Below are positions 20,733-33,036 of a stretch of 64,000 bases of DNA, in pieces. Both the position numbers and the translations under genes were made by a program. Origin of the DNA: Mikania micrantha (Eukaryota; Streptophyta; Magnoliopsida; Asterales; Asteraceae); assembly GCA_009363875.1 (NCBI GenBank), contig CM018695.1:50391161-50455160 (forward strand), read 5' to 3'. The number at the start of each line of letters is the position of its first letter. Within the stretch, counting starts at the first letter, position 1. The notes beneath the pieces are model-generated. The model searched no databases. It was not told where the DNA came from and saw nothing but the letters and a program-made list of their open reading frames with translations.

Positions 20733-23700
20733 GGTCCTATACTTTGTTCAAGTTGTTTGACCTCTCGGTCCATGATTTCAGCTGGTTCTTCAATGAATCT
20801 TAACTGTTCATCTACTTGTATTTCTTCAGTGGTACAATCAATGTTTCATAAGAAAGACATTTCTTTAAGTTTGATACGTGAAAGACATCATGAACTCCAC
20901 TGAGTTCATCCGGTAATTTGAGTTGATACGCAACCGGACCAATCTTTTTCAAGATCTCAAAAGGTCCTACGTACCGTGGACTAAGCTATACGCGCTTGCC
21001 GAATCGTATCACACCTTTCCAAGGTGATACCTTTAGAAGAACTTGGTCTCCTACTTGAAATTCCAATGGCTTACGACGTTTGTCAGCGTAACTCTTCTGC
21101 CGATCCCGGGCCGCTGCCATACGGTTCCGGATATGAAATATCTTCTCTGTCGTTTCGTGTACTAGTTCTGGACCAGTAATCTGACTATCACCAATTTCAG
21201 CCCAACAAACTGGTGAACGACATTTGCGACCATACAAAGCTTCAAACGGTGCTGCTTGAATACTTGTATGATAACTGTTGTTGTAAGAGAATTCCACTAA
21301 CGGTAAGTGGTTTTCCCAGCTATCGCCAAAATCAATTACACAAGCTCGTAACATATCCTCGAGCGTTTGAATTGTGCGTTCACTCTGACCGTCGATCTGT
21401 GGATGATATGCGGTACTCATATCCAAACGAGTTCCCAATGACTTATGAAGTGATTTCCAAAAGTTGGAAGTAAATCGAGCATCCCGATCTGATATGATGG
21501 AGATTGGCACGCCATATCGTGCTACCACTTCCTTGATGTAAATACGAGTCAGTTTCTCCATCTTGTCGGTTTCCTTGATTGCTAAGAAATGTGCAGATTT
21601 CGTTAATCGATCGACAATTACCCATATCGTATCACAACCACTCGGTGTACGGGGTAACTTAGTAATGAAGTCCATCGAAATCTGTTCCCATTTCCACATG
21701 GGTATTTCTGGTTATTGCAGCAAACCAGATGGTTTCTGATATTCCACTTTGACTTTTGAACAAGTCAAACATTTGCTAACGTATCTAGCAATGTCAGCTT
21801 TCATGTGAGGCCACCAATACAGTGCCTTCAAGTCATAATACATCTTGTCTGATCCCGGATGGACTGAATATCTAGACTTGTGTGCTTCATCCATCACGAG
21901 TTCCCTTAAACCACCATGCAAAGGTATCCACAGTCGATTGATGAAATAACGAATCCCATCAAGTTTAACATCCAATTGTTCCTCCATTCCCCGTAAGGAT
22001 TCCTGTACCAAGTTTTCCTTTTCCAAGGCCTCGAGTTGAGCACTGCGTACCTTGTCAGGTAAGTCAGTATGTATCGTCATCATAAGTGCGCGAACCAGTC
22101 TTGTTCCTGTTGTGTCTTTTCTGCTTAGGGCGTCAGCTACCACATTAGCTTTTCCCGGGTGATACTTAATCGTGCATTCGTAGTCATTCAACAACTCAAC
22201 CCACCGTCGCTGTCTCATATTAAGCTCCTTCTGATCAAAGATATGCTGCAGCCTCTTATGATCAGTGTAAATGGTACACTTGGTTCCATATAAGTAATGC
22301 CTCCAGTTTTCAAAGCGAAAACCACTGCTCCTAATTCCAAGTCATGAGTAGTGTAATTCTTTTCATGTGGTTGTAGCTGCCTTGAAGCATAAGCAATCAC
22401 TTTATCACGCTGCATCAACACACATCCCAAACCCTGTGCAGATGCATCACAATACACCACAAAGTCTTATGTCCCTTCCGGTAAGGACAGAATCGGTGCA
22501 CTGCAGAGTTTCTGTTTCAATAACTGGAATGCAGCTTCCTGTTTATCCGTCCAGTTATACTTCGTTCCTTTGTGCGTAAGAGCTGTAAGTGGTTGAGCGA
22601 TCTTTGAGAATCCCTCAATGAATCGTCGGTAATAACCCGCCAAACCAAGGAATTGTCGTACCTCGGTAGGGGTCTTTGGTGCTTCCCAATTCTTAATCGC
22701 TTCAATCTTCGCTGGATCAACATGTATACCCTTTTCATTAACTATATGACCCAAGAATTGTACTTCTCGCATCCAGAAGTCACATTTAGAGAACTTAGCG
22801 TACAATTGTTCCTGTTTCAGTAATTCCAACAACAATCGAAGATGTTCAGCGTGTTCCTCCTCATTTTGAGAATAGATGAGAATGTCATCAATGAAAACAA
22901 TGACAAACTTATCAAGGTAAGGTTTACAAACACGATTCATTAGATCCATGAATACAGCTGGAGCGTTTGTCAACCCAAATGGCATGACCAAGAACTCATA
23001 ATGGCCATAGCGAGTTCGGAATGCTGTCTTTGGAATATCTTCTTCTTGAACCCTGAGTTGATGATAACCCGATCTGAGATCAATCTTCGAGTAATAACTC
23101 GAACCTTGCAACTGATCGAACAGATCGTCAATCCTAGGTAACGGATACCGGTTCTTGATGGTAACCTTGTTCAATTCCCGGTAATCGATACACATACGGA
23201 AAGTCCCGTCCTTTTTCTTCACAAATAAGACTGGAGCTCCCCACGGTGAAAAACTAGGTCGTATAAAACCCTTATCTAACAACTCTTGCAGTTGTGTAGA
23301 TAACTCTTGCATCTCAGAAGGTTCAAGTCGATAAGGCGCCCTAGCTATCGGTGCTGCATCCGGTGTAAGGTCGATTCGAAATTCCACTTGTCTGATAGGC
23401 GGTAATCCCGGTAGGTCTTCTGGAAATACTTCAGGAAATTCACAGACCACTAGGATGTCTTCAATCTCCTTCTCAGCTACCGGCTTCTCAGTTATAAGTG
23501 CTATGACTGCTGTATGACCTTTACGTAGACATTTGTGTGCTTTCATACAAGATATGAGACGCAGTGGCGTACTGCGCTTCTCGCCTTGTACATACAATGT
23601 CTCTCCATGCGAAAGAGGTATACAAACGATCTTTTCATGGCATACTATTTCAGCCTGGTGTTTGGACAACCAGTCCATGCCAATGACTACATCAAAACTG

Positions 23701-25166
23701 CCTAAAGTGATAGGCATAAGATCAATTTCTAACGTTTGACCCATCAAATCAAGGATACATCCTTTAAGGATTTGTTCAACTACAATTAACTTGCCATCAG
23801 CTAATTCTACAGTGTATGGATTTTCTAAGGCAGTGGGACTAACATTTAGCAACTTAGAAAGTGAACTAGACACAAAACTTCGGTCTGCACCAGTGTCAAA
23901 TAGCATAGAGTCATAGTGATTATTTAAGAGGAACGTACCCGTGAAAATGTTGGGATCCTCCCGTGCCTGACGCCCTCCAATCACAAACGCCCTGCCCCTA
24001 GCACCATTGTTGTTGTTGTTATTGTTGTTGTTATTGGTGCCATTGCCATTTCCGTTACCGTTGCCAGTTGCATCATTAGTCCCGCCTTTCTTTAGTTGTG
24101 GGCAATCCTTTTTGAAGTGCCCCAGCTTACCACACTCAAAACAACCCTTCGGTGCGTTGTTCTGATTGTTATTTTGATTGTTGGAATTGTTTTGCAGCTC
24201 TCCGCGGCAATCCTTAGCCGCATGCCCAACTTTACCACACCGTTGACACTTAATTTTATCACACTGATTCCCTGCATGATGAAATCCACACCTGTTGCAC
24301 TTTGGGTGTTTACCAATATACCCCCCTGACGATGATGACTGCTGACCACTGTTCGAGTTATGATAAGACTTGTGTGAGTCCTGCTTTCGGTTCTGTTGAA
24401 ACGGCTGTTGGTTATAGTTCTTAGTGTTGCTATTTTCCCACTTTCTCTTGTGGTCTGCCACCTTAGTAGCCGATGTCCGTTTAGGCAGAGTTCCCTATAA
24501 CACTACCTGATCAGTCAGTTGGTGCGCTAAACGAACAGCTTGTTGAATCGTTGTGGGATTTGCAGAAGTGACCAATCCCTAGATCTGAGGCACCAATCCC
24601 CCGATGTACCTCTCTATCCACTTGCTTGCTGGAGTAGCCATGTGAGGTAGAAGTCTGGCCAGTTCATGGGATCGAGTCATGTACTCCTCGATGTTTGACC
24701 CTTCCATCTTAAGGTGCCAATACTCCTCCTCCAGTTTCTGCATCTCACTGCGAGGACAGTACTCCTCCTGCAGTAAAGTCTTGAAACCATTCCAAGTTAA
24801 GTCATTGGCCTCACCCAATCCCAATGTTTGAACATTCGAGTTCCACCAAGTCAATGCCGGACCTTCCAAAGTTCCAGTAGCATACTTTACCTTATTCTCC
24901 TCAGGACATTTACACATCTCAAACACTGATTCGGCTTTCTCAATCCATCGTAGGAGTCCAATGGCTCCTTCCGATCCTTTGAAGTTATGTGGCTTACAGT
25001 CCAAGAACATCTTGAACGTGCACGCCTGTGGGTTCACCAATCCCCCTGCTGGACCATGTGGCCCTGTAGTGTGTGTCTGAGTGTAGTTCGCGATTGCCTC
25101 CGCGACTCTGTTATTGATCAGCTCGTTGAGCTCTGCAACTGTCATGTGAATGTTCTCACCGGCCAT
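20733..25166 (-). pseudogene. gag-pol of gypsy 2
   Basis: Starts with ATG at 25166. Gag spans about 25166-24470 and is broken by TAG at 24579 and another stop near 24495. Zinc knuckles (CQRCGKVGHAAKDC, CFECGKLGHFKKDC) are followed by a Gly-Asn and poly-Asn tract encoded by a GTT/ATT microsatellite near 24005-24060. Protease LFDTGADRS lies near 23910 and RT VIVFIDDILIYS near 22880-22910. TAA near 22469, a frameshift near 22310, TAA near 21712 and a stop near 20986 interrupt RNase H, integrase and tail. Integrase MDFITKLPR, SDRDARF and DGQSERT are preserved. Similarity ends at about 20733, before the chromodomain-like part is complete. Confidence 0.9.
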
Positions 25167-25410
25167 TATCTTCCTAGTTAAAAGAAATGTTATAGTGTTA
25201 TCAAAGTCCAATGTGAAACGTGTAAAGAATACAACAAACAACAAACATGTAATGTAGAAATCAACACAACTGTTGGCAATAAGTAATAGTTTTCAATAGA
25301 TAATAATCTGATTGAGTACAATGCTTTCAAAATCAAAACATAAGTTTTTCAAACATCTAATGTATGGACACAACCCGCCCCTAATAAGTTTAAACAAAAT
25401 AAAGAAAATC

Positions 25411-25928
25411 AAGCATCCTCAATAGTGGAGTCAGCATCAGAATCAACATCCTATACTAGTACCAACTCCTCTTCCTCTTCCTCTTCAGCCTCAGATACAA
25501 ATTGCTCTTCTAGTGCAATCAACCTCCCCTCAGCGATTTCGGCTCGATGTTCTTCCTCTTGCATCCGTGTAGTCAGATGTACAATGTGTGACTCCATCCC
25601 CTGAACCACACTATAAAGCTCTGCGTATCAGGCGTTTACATCCCGAAGCTCCTGTGCCATGTGCTCAATCCGATCATTCGCCCACTTTGACTCCCATGTC
25701 AATCGGGCGATATCATCTGATTCGAATCGTGGCCTTTTACAGGCACGAAACCTAGGTGGCATACGATACGAAGACTCCTCGGCGGAATCCTCCACAGGTG
25801 CTTTCTCTGGGTTCCTCTGTGGTTCCTCCTCGGGATCCTTCTGTGGATCCTCCTCTGGGTCCTCCTCTGGGTCGTCCTCTTCCGGATCCTCCTCCGGGTC
25901 CTCGTCTGAGTCCTCTACGGGATACCAA
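25411..25928 (-). pseudogene. Acidic leader ORF of gypsy 2, truncated
   Basis: From the LTR edge, a frame rich in Asp-Pro-Glu-Glu repeats reads down to a TGA near 25628, then continues past it in the same frame through a helical Glu-rich stretch ending near 25455. No ATG near the beginning; sequence after the primer site is missing, so a deletion probably removed the N-terminus. It occupies the same position as the coiled-coil ORF of gypsy 1 and shares its acidic and helical character, but the order of the parts differs. Confidence 0.5.
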
Positions 25929-25930
25929 TC

Positions 25931-28672
25931 TGTCACACCCCCAATTTTCAACTAACGGAATCATACCGTTTGGGACGTGACAAACCAGGATCTCAGATCA
26001 TTAGACATAACGAAGACCTCTATATGATTTTCAAAACATACTTTGGTCTAAAACTGTAATATCAAAGTTCTACGTTGCGGAAGCGTTTTTAAAACATAAC
26101 AAACATAATGATTTGAAAACTGTAAATTACAAAACAAAATTCCACAAGTTCAAATCCAAATAACAGAAATGAAAAATATGCATGCGACTTGATCTCCTAG
26201 TCCATGCTTGCTTGCTTGTGTAACCTTAGCGTCCTGAGAAAACATGTAAATCAAGTCAACACAAAGGTTGGTGCATTACACAGGTTTAAGCATTCACAAA
26301 TGTTTGAAACAACAGTTTGAATATAATGTTTGCAGATAACATAATCACACATGCATAGTCATGATAGCTAGTCATTTATACTATTTACATAAGTGGTCGA
26401 CACCGAAGCTGACTGTTGCATGCTAACGCATATTTTGCCTTGCCACTATTGTCTAGCACAAACAATAGTAATGTGAATTGGCTAGTCAAACACTTGCGTA
26501 GATCCCATCTACCAAGTGAGGTTTGTCAAACCTAATAGATCTATTTCCAACTACCACGCTTTGCACTACAGCAAACTAAACGGTTCGTAATGTAAGGACT
26601 TGTAATGCTATGTTTGAACTTAATGTAAACAGCTAACTCATGCAAGTGATATGTATCTAAAAGCTTTGTTTGCACATGTTTTCTCCCCCAAAACAGTTAA
26701 AATAAGAAAGGGGCTGTGTACGCACCTTTGAATGTAGCAGAATGATCAATCACACGTGAACTCGCGTAGAAAGTCCTCCTACGAAGAACCTGTGTTTTAA
26801 CAATAACCTAGTGTTATTCGGAATGTCGTTTTATGCTTTAAATCACATACGTGTCAACACACGTATGTTAGAGTGTTAGGAATATGCATACGTATGTATG
26901 CGTGCCTTTGAAAGCGTTTAAATAAAACCATATATGATTTTATTTAAATAAACGTAATTATACGAAATTTCGTTTTCGATCTAAAATGTGACCTTTATTA
27001 TTCCAAAGTGTTCGTATTCCCATTACGGTTCCAACGCAACTCGAACGGGTTAAATCGGAATTCAAACGAAGAAGCTATGGCTTAAAAATCAAATTGAGTT
27101 TTAAACCCAAAAAAAAATGTTGAGGGCCGGGCTCGAACCCGAGACCTACAACCCAACACACACATACCCAACCATCTCAACTGCTTCACATTTCATTAAC
27201 AAGGTTCTGCTTCAATTGCTTTAACCAAAACCGATCGGGTTCTCCTATGTCTTACTATAGCCGAAGCAAACAATTCCCAATTGACCCACGATTCATCAGA
27301 ATTCGATTCTTAAACCTTAGGGGTTTTGTTCTAGTCATTCAAACGACTATATGGGTGATTTTAATTTGAACTATCATTCACTATAACCCATTCAATCGGT
27401 TGTGAACATATTCGCACCCAAGTTTATCAAATCCTAATTCGAATCAATCGAATTGATGATCAACATGTTCTGAATTCATAGGTTTTCAGTGTGAATGATA
27501 TTTCGAACATGTCTGGTTGGTTTGATTCGAAAACTAAGTCCATCTGTATCAAATTCCCCAAATCCTTTTTACTCAAGAACCCTAAAACTAGTTCTCATAC
27601 AATTCGTTACAATAATATGAAATTAACAGAGGGTTATCCTTCATCGGAACATTCTGAAACTAACAATGACAATCAATTTCATTTTTAAACTCATTTGAAT
27701 CAAAATCCCAATTTCGTTCCTAAAACAAACCCTAGAAACTTGAAATCAATCAATTCGATGTTATGATTCAAAATCAACATAGGTTTCTTCTTAATCGAAC
27801 TATTCTGAAGCTACAGATATCTTCTAATTTGATTTTAAGTTTCGTTTTCATGAAAACCCCCAAATCATACTCTCTCAAGAACCCTAATTATTGAACTCTT
27901 ACAATTCGCTGTTATATCATGAAATTCACATATGGGTTTCCTTAAACTAATGATTTCGAAACTCTCTGTGCCAATTGATTTCATTCTTAAACTCAATTTA
28001 ACAAAAACCCCCAAATCGCTCCTCCACATGAACCCTAGAATTCGAATCCCATTATTCCGATGTTAGAAACTGAAATTAACCTGTGGTTATCCTTAGTCGG
28101 CCATGTTAGAAGGTGTAGGAACGAGAACTTACTTGTTTTGATGATCAATTGAACGAGATCGACTTCTTGCCCTAGGTTCGGCCCCCTCAAGATCAATTCC
28201 TCTGCTCGGCTTGCTTTGCTTCAAATTATCGGATGCCACAGATTCTGAATGTGCCGATGGAGGTGTAGGAATGTGCAATTGTGAGTGTCTTAATCGAATT
28301 TTACGAATTCAATTATGAAATGCTACGGTTACGACTTGTGAGTGGTTATTGGTTTTAATTCGACCAATCTTGTACTGATAACGGCTGAGTAACCATTAAT
28401 CATCACCATAATGAATTGCTAGGAAGTTTAATTCGGTTATTAACACCAAATTAATACGAATTTAGAATCTTGTTTGCAACTATAGCCGAATTTTGACTCT
28501 CAAAGTCAAAATTGAGACTTTTATTGAATTGCAACTTTAATCCTTGAAGTTTTAACATTCTAAGATTGATTTTGATCAGTTATAACCCGTCTAGTTTGAT
28601 TTTATGTGATTTCATGGCTTTTCTGATAGTTTTCGGTTAACGGAGTTAACTTGAAGTTGCCGGATTGTCACA
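25931..28672 (-). repeat. 5' LTR of gypsy 2
   Basis: About 2742 bp on the minus strand, beginning TGTGACAATCCGG (at 28672) and ending GGGGGTGTGACA (at 25931), next to the shortened primer site. Its start is inferred from the terminal inverted motif only; no second LTR is left for comparison. It contains a SINE-like fragment at 27105-27195. No gene seen. Confidence 0.6.
27105..27195 (-). mobile_element. tRNA-like (SINE head) fragment
   Basis: On the minus strand a tRNA-like stretch has TGAGATGGTTGGG near 27170 and the B-box-like GGGTTCGAGCC near 27130. It could be a tRNA-derived SINE piece; it lacks a full tRNA fold, and the tail is T-rich, so class is unsure. Confidence 0.35.
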
Positions 28673-29193
28673 CACTGAACTCGTCAACTCGGTTACGGGA
28701 GCCCAGGAGTTATAATTGGACAGTTGGTCGGGAACTAAACACGACATTGTTGGAAGGAACAATGTTCGCACTGGATACCAATGTTTTACACCTAGTTTGG
28801 GACATAAATATTATTAAACTCTTTTTATGCAAACATTTATATTGTTTGGGATACATTACTTACATTTTGACATTTTAAAAACCTGTGAACTCACCAGCGA
28901 TATGCTGATTGTTTAAAAATCATGTTTTCTCTGATGCATAATGATACAAGGGGTGGAGCTGGGAGCTCAGTCTTTGGAGACATATAGTAGGGTCTATGAT
29001 AGTTAGACTCAAAAGTGTGAAACATAGCATAGTATATGTGTGAAAATCAGTTGAAACTGTTATGACATTGAGCTTGTAACTAATGTAGTTATAACATAGT
29101 GTGTAATATAAAACATACGTGTTTTTGTTGTAAACAATAACTGTGAAACCTTGAAAGTCACACTGTACGCTTCCGCAACGACAAGGGTGTGAC
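28673..29193 (+). repeat. 3' part of another gypsy-type LTR
   Basis: Ends GACAAGGGTGTGACA at 29193, preceded by CGCTTCCGCAACG and, near 28882, CCTGTGAACTCACCAG; the same landmarks occur near the end of other gypsy LTRs here (for example 4557-4575). Its left part is missing where the gypsy 2 LTR begins, so gypsy 2 probably inserted into it. Confidence 0.55.
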
Positions 29194-29198
29194 AAGAA

Positions 29199-29880
29199 TG
29201 GATGGGGGAATGGAATGGACGAGGGAATGGAATGGATGTGGGAAAGAAATGAATTATTAACGTTCCATTGTCATGTTTGGTTACATATGGTAGACATGAG
29301 AAGATAAAGAATGGAACACAAATTATGCGTCGAGTCATGGTTTTAATCATTGTTCAAATCATGGGTCGGGTCAGGGCGTGGGTTATGGGTCAAGTCATGG
29401 TTCTGATCATCGGTCGGTTTTTGTTTAGCTCATGGTTCGATCATGAGGCATTTCATGGATTGGGTCATAGTTTGGTTTGTGGATCGGGTCGTGATTTGGG
29501 TCATGGGTCGGGTCATGTGACGTGTCATGGTTTGGTTCATGGGTTGAACCATTATTTGAGCCAAGGGTCGGGTAATTGTTTGAGTCATGGATCGGCTCAT
29601 GATTCAGGTCATGGTTCGAGTCATGGTTCGAATCATGGTTTGGGTCATGAGTCAGGTCAAGGGTCGGGTGATTGGTCGGATCATTCCTTCAAGAAATGAA
29701 AATGAAAAAACACACCCCTACTTCAAGGAATGAAAATCATTAGAAGTGAAGGCATCCCATTCCTTGTGAAATGGTGAATTCTATTCCTATGAGTTAACCA
29801 AACACGTTTCTTTTCATTCCAACGTAATAACTCACTGCATTCCACCATTCATTCATGCATACCAAACGCTATCTAAATTT
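29199..29880. repeat. Degenerate inverted-repeat element with internal minisatellite
   Basis: GGAATGGAATGG-type repeats and CATGTTTGGTTAC near 29271 on the left are mirrored by GTTAACCAAACACG near 29793 and CATTCCA-type repeats on the right. Between them, 29330-29690 is a run of about 12-bp units of GGTCATGGTTCG type. Its long open frame (Gly-His-Ser repeats) comes from this tandem repeat and is not a gene. Possibly a non-autonomous DNA transposon; no clear target duplication found. Confidence 0.4.
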
Positions 29881-30879
29881 ATAGAAAGGTAAAAATGTAT
29901 ATGAAATTGTTTCAAAATGATGTAATAATAAGTAAGGGATCAATAAGAATGATTAGTGTCTTATGTTTTAAAAATAATTTAACAAAGTTCAAAAATAATC
30001 AGTTAATTTTGTAATATTTTAATTAATAATGCTATTAATAATTGTAATTGAGGTAACTATTGAAATTAATTTTATGAATAAAACATTGAAAGATTAAATT
30101 ATTGAATTTTGATTCTAAAATTTAAATATATTATAGGAATCAGTCAATTAAATTCAAAAAAATTATATCAATGGACGGTTAATAAATGTAACTATATTAT
30201 AACAGATGAATTATATTTTAATTTTGCAAATAGTAAATTAGTGTTTAATGATCTAATAATAATTAAGGTGAGTATTGAATGATATCACTTTTTATTTTTT
30301 ATGAATTTTATAAAGATAGATTTATTCCAAATGAATATATTTGTATTTTGAGAATAATTAATCTATTAGATTTATAAAAATTACATTAGTAGCACTTAAT
30401 AAATTTAATTATATTACAACAGATAAAATACTTTTATTTCTAAATTTCATGCGAAATGATTAAAATAATAAATAAGGTAGCAATGAAAATGATTTGAATT
30501 TTTTTTTTTTTTGAATTTTAAAAAACATTGGAGAAAGTTGACTGCGTGTACTAAGTAAAATACTTAAACATGTACGTATTGAATGAGAGATTTAAAATTT
30601 ATATGAATCGTAGAAAGATTGGTTTATTCCATATGATAAATACCTAGAAGGTTTATCTAAAAGGTTGTCAATTCTATACTCTTGTACCATTTTTAAACTT
30701 TTTTCTTGAACACCCAACATAATTAGTACATGCTAATTATTGAATGAGATGATTCGAAATTACTAATTTTATATCAAGCTTCATTTGTTATAAAACCGTT
30801 ATAATTTCGTATTTTGTTAAGAACAAATCAATAAAAAGATCATTTCTCTTTTCATCCAAGAATTGTTCTATAAGTCTCC
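29881..30879. other. AT-rich intergenic DNA
   Basis: No coding signal. Some degenerate internal repetition, for example around 30170-30230 and 30370-30430, and around 30300 and 30600. Nothing else recognised. Confidence 0.5.
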
Positions 30880-31315
30880 TATAAGAACTTAAACCATGGG
30901 TAGCAAGCTCCCTGTTAGAATGATCATGTCCCTTTTCATCGACTAACGTAACTCAACATCAGATATTCAGGCCTTATAACAACTTGAAGATCATTAATAT
31001 CTAGAACTTCTTGTAGAGCCTGTGCTTGGCTACATGCCAGTTTGGTTGTCTTAGTTCAAAGATCCATGACGTGCTTTGACTTCATCTAGTAAAATAACAT
31101 TAACTTGCTGACATATTAAACAGTACTGGATTAGACCATCTTTATCAAATCTATCTCTCCACATGTCAAAACAAAGTTTAGTGTAATTGAAAATAATCTT
31201 CTCATGTGTTTTCTGCCATGCCATATACCTCTTTGATGTAATAAGATCAAGTGATTGAAGTGCAGCTTGTTTTTGCTCACATATATCAACTAATTTTTCA
31301 CTATATGCTTGACAA
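30880..31315 (-). pseudogene. eIF3a gene fragment
   Basis: On the minus strand, residues such as EQKQAALQSLDLITSKRY, EKIIFNYTKLC, DKDGLIQY and CQQVNV match my recollection of the N-terminal region of plant eIF3a, the scaffold subunit of translation initiation factor 3. After a stop near 31051, matching residues continue in changing frames (AQALQEVLDINDL, LMLSYVS, PWFKFL) to about 30885. Stops, small indels and the missing start and C-terminus show a dead fragment. The sequence before the match looks intronic, so it was probably copied from genomic DNA. Confidence 0.8.
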
Positions 31316-31429
31316 TTAGAAAATGAGATAAACAAAGAATATATAGAAAATATATAACATTTGTATGACACATAACCTGAAAGATTATCCATTTTATGGC
31401 CATGTGAACAACCAAAATGATATTGTTTT

Positions 31430-31660
31430 TCACACTAAGATACTAGACCTCTTTGATATAAAAAGATCAACAAATGGGTTTAAGTCCATCTTGTTTCTGC
31501 CCAAGGTTTATCCATTCTGCAATCAACCGACAACAAAATTTGGGTTAGCTATGTTCACAAAAACTTAAAAACATAATTTTCTAATTTAGAATTATGGGTC
31601 AAACTTGAACAAATTCGCATTAGAAGTGCATCTTGTTTCTGCTCAGTCACATTCCCACTA
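31430..31660 (-). pseudogene. Two further copies of the eIF3a exon start
   Basis: Near 31445-31515 (minus) NLGQKQDGL and, one frame away, a stretch corresponding to the LITSKR region repeat the start of the match in the neighbouring eIF3a fragment. Near 31612-31652 EQKQDALL repeats it again. So the same exon edge occurs three times within 400 bp in decreasing length, by local duplication or repeated capture. Confidence 0.55.
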
Positions 31661-31740
31661 AGATCAAACTTGATAAATTTCTGATAATTTTCATTTTCGT
31701 ACATAAGCGTACACAGATCTTCCCCCTAACAACCTATTAT

Positions 31741-31875
31741 GTTATGGTCAGAAACATATTGATCTTTGGTATACAACTGGAGCAAAATTATGATCTAAAA
31801 TGATTATATCACTGCTCCCTTTTGTTACTTTTATGGCATGAATCGCATTAGCAAAACCAATATCAGCCTACAATT
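31741..31875 (-). pseudogene. P-type Ca2+-ATPase exon fragment
   Basis: On the minus strand an acceptor-like TTGCAATTGTAG is followed by codons for ADIGFANAIHA and SSDIIILDHNFAPVV. This resembles the hinge region of autoinhibited plasma-membrane or ER Ca2+-ATPases (ADIG...SSDI(V/I)ILDDNFA). Only about 40 residues remain and the frame ends downstream. Identification rests on a short motif from memory. It lies on the same strand as the eIF3a pieces. Confidence 0.55.
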
Positions 31876-31879
31876 GCAA

Positions 31880-33030
31880 AAATTATTAAGTTATTAAGTT
31901 TATGTAAACAAATTCCCTGCTGGCATCAAAATAAAAATATATCGTAATAAAAAATTATTAAAGAAAGTCTAAATGATTTACTTGTTACTAAGAACATTTG
32001 ACACATAAATGAACACGTGTAAGATTTGTTTTAATTTAATCCTAAACCAAACAAATAATTGTTATAATTTTTATGCATTTCATTTGAAACTGAATACCGG
32101 CTTTTTTTGTTCCATTGCACCTCTCGAAACCCTAATTACCTATTACATACATATACATATAGAAACCACAAACAGTGAAGTGCAAGGTATGTGACCCACG
32201 ATTAAAGTTTTATCTTATCCAAGTTTATTCGGCTAGATCTTACACGTGTTTCATTCTTAGACTCAATAATGGTTGCCTTGTTATTTTGGTTATCAGTTAG
32301 TTCGTTTTAAGATTTGAGAATAACTATTTCTTTAACATTATCAAAGGAGACAAAAAATTAAATCAATTGCATATGTTACTTAAGTGTGACTTGAAATAAC
32401 CATGTTCGCATTGACGGACGCAAAGTAAAAATTATAATTTCAATAGAGTAATTTTAACAAAATCAGAATAGGAAAAAAATGGGAAGAAGATGCTTATAAG
32501 CAATAATGAGGTAAAGATGGATGAAGTTTACATATGATGTCGATTTCAGAGAATTCCTGACGGTTAGATATGGCGACTACAATCTAGGGTTTGGACTACA
32601 CATAACCGAAACAAAATCGGAAGAACATAAACATATTCGAACCCACAATTAGAAGCAAGATGATTAAAGAATGTAAGAAACTTACATGTGATGGCAATTT
32701 CAGAGAATTGTTGACGGCTGTAGATGGAGATTATAATCTAGGTTTTTGTGGAAGAAAGAAAACATACGCTATTATGCCAATCAGGGTCAAGGAAGCTTTT
32801 ATACCTGGGTTAACAAAACAAAATGTTGGATCCATGACCCACGTGGAAAAAATAGACGATGTATGAGCGGGAAAAAAAATCCAAAAGTGCTATTATTGAA
32901 TGACACGAGGATAAAAAAGCTTGATTTATTATAATACATAGATTCAACACAATCAAAAACACTTACATACTCTCTTAATCTCTCAAAAACTCTTCAAAAA
33001 TTTCAACCTTCAAATCTTCAAAAACTTTTA
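31880..33030. other. Unassigned DNA with an internal duplication
   Basis: No gene recognised. Two related stretches at about 32524-32596 and 32680-32750 share TTTCAGAGAATT, TGACGG and TATAATCTAGG-like segments, indicating a diverged duplication about 155 bp apart. ACCCTAATT near 32130 resembles a leader of a plant gene, but no ORF follows. Confidence 0.4.
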
Positions 33031-33036
33031 CACACT

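Larger units (their letters stand above)
20733..28672 (-). mobile_element. Ty3/gypsy element, 3' end lost, gypsy 2
   Basis: On the minus strand: LTR (28672 to 25931), start of a primer site (TGGTATC, then divergent), an acidic ORF, gag and pol to about 20733. The 3' LTR and end of pol are missing, and the junction with the copia LTR is abrupt. The polyprotein is related to gypsy 1, with near-identical RT motifs, but the LTRs differ. Many stops show an older insertion. Confidence 0.85.

Noticed and set aside
27105..27195. Possible tRNA gene
   Set aside because: Only the B-box half looks tRNA-like; kept as a SINE-like fragment.
28651..28878. 75-residue frame
   Set aside because: Crosses the junction between two LTR sequences; no conserved features.
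29268..29699. 143-residue frame rich in Gly-His-Ser
   Set aside because: It is produced by a 12-bp tandem repeat within a degenerate repeat element; no domain and no promoter.
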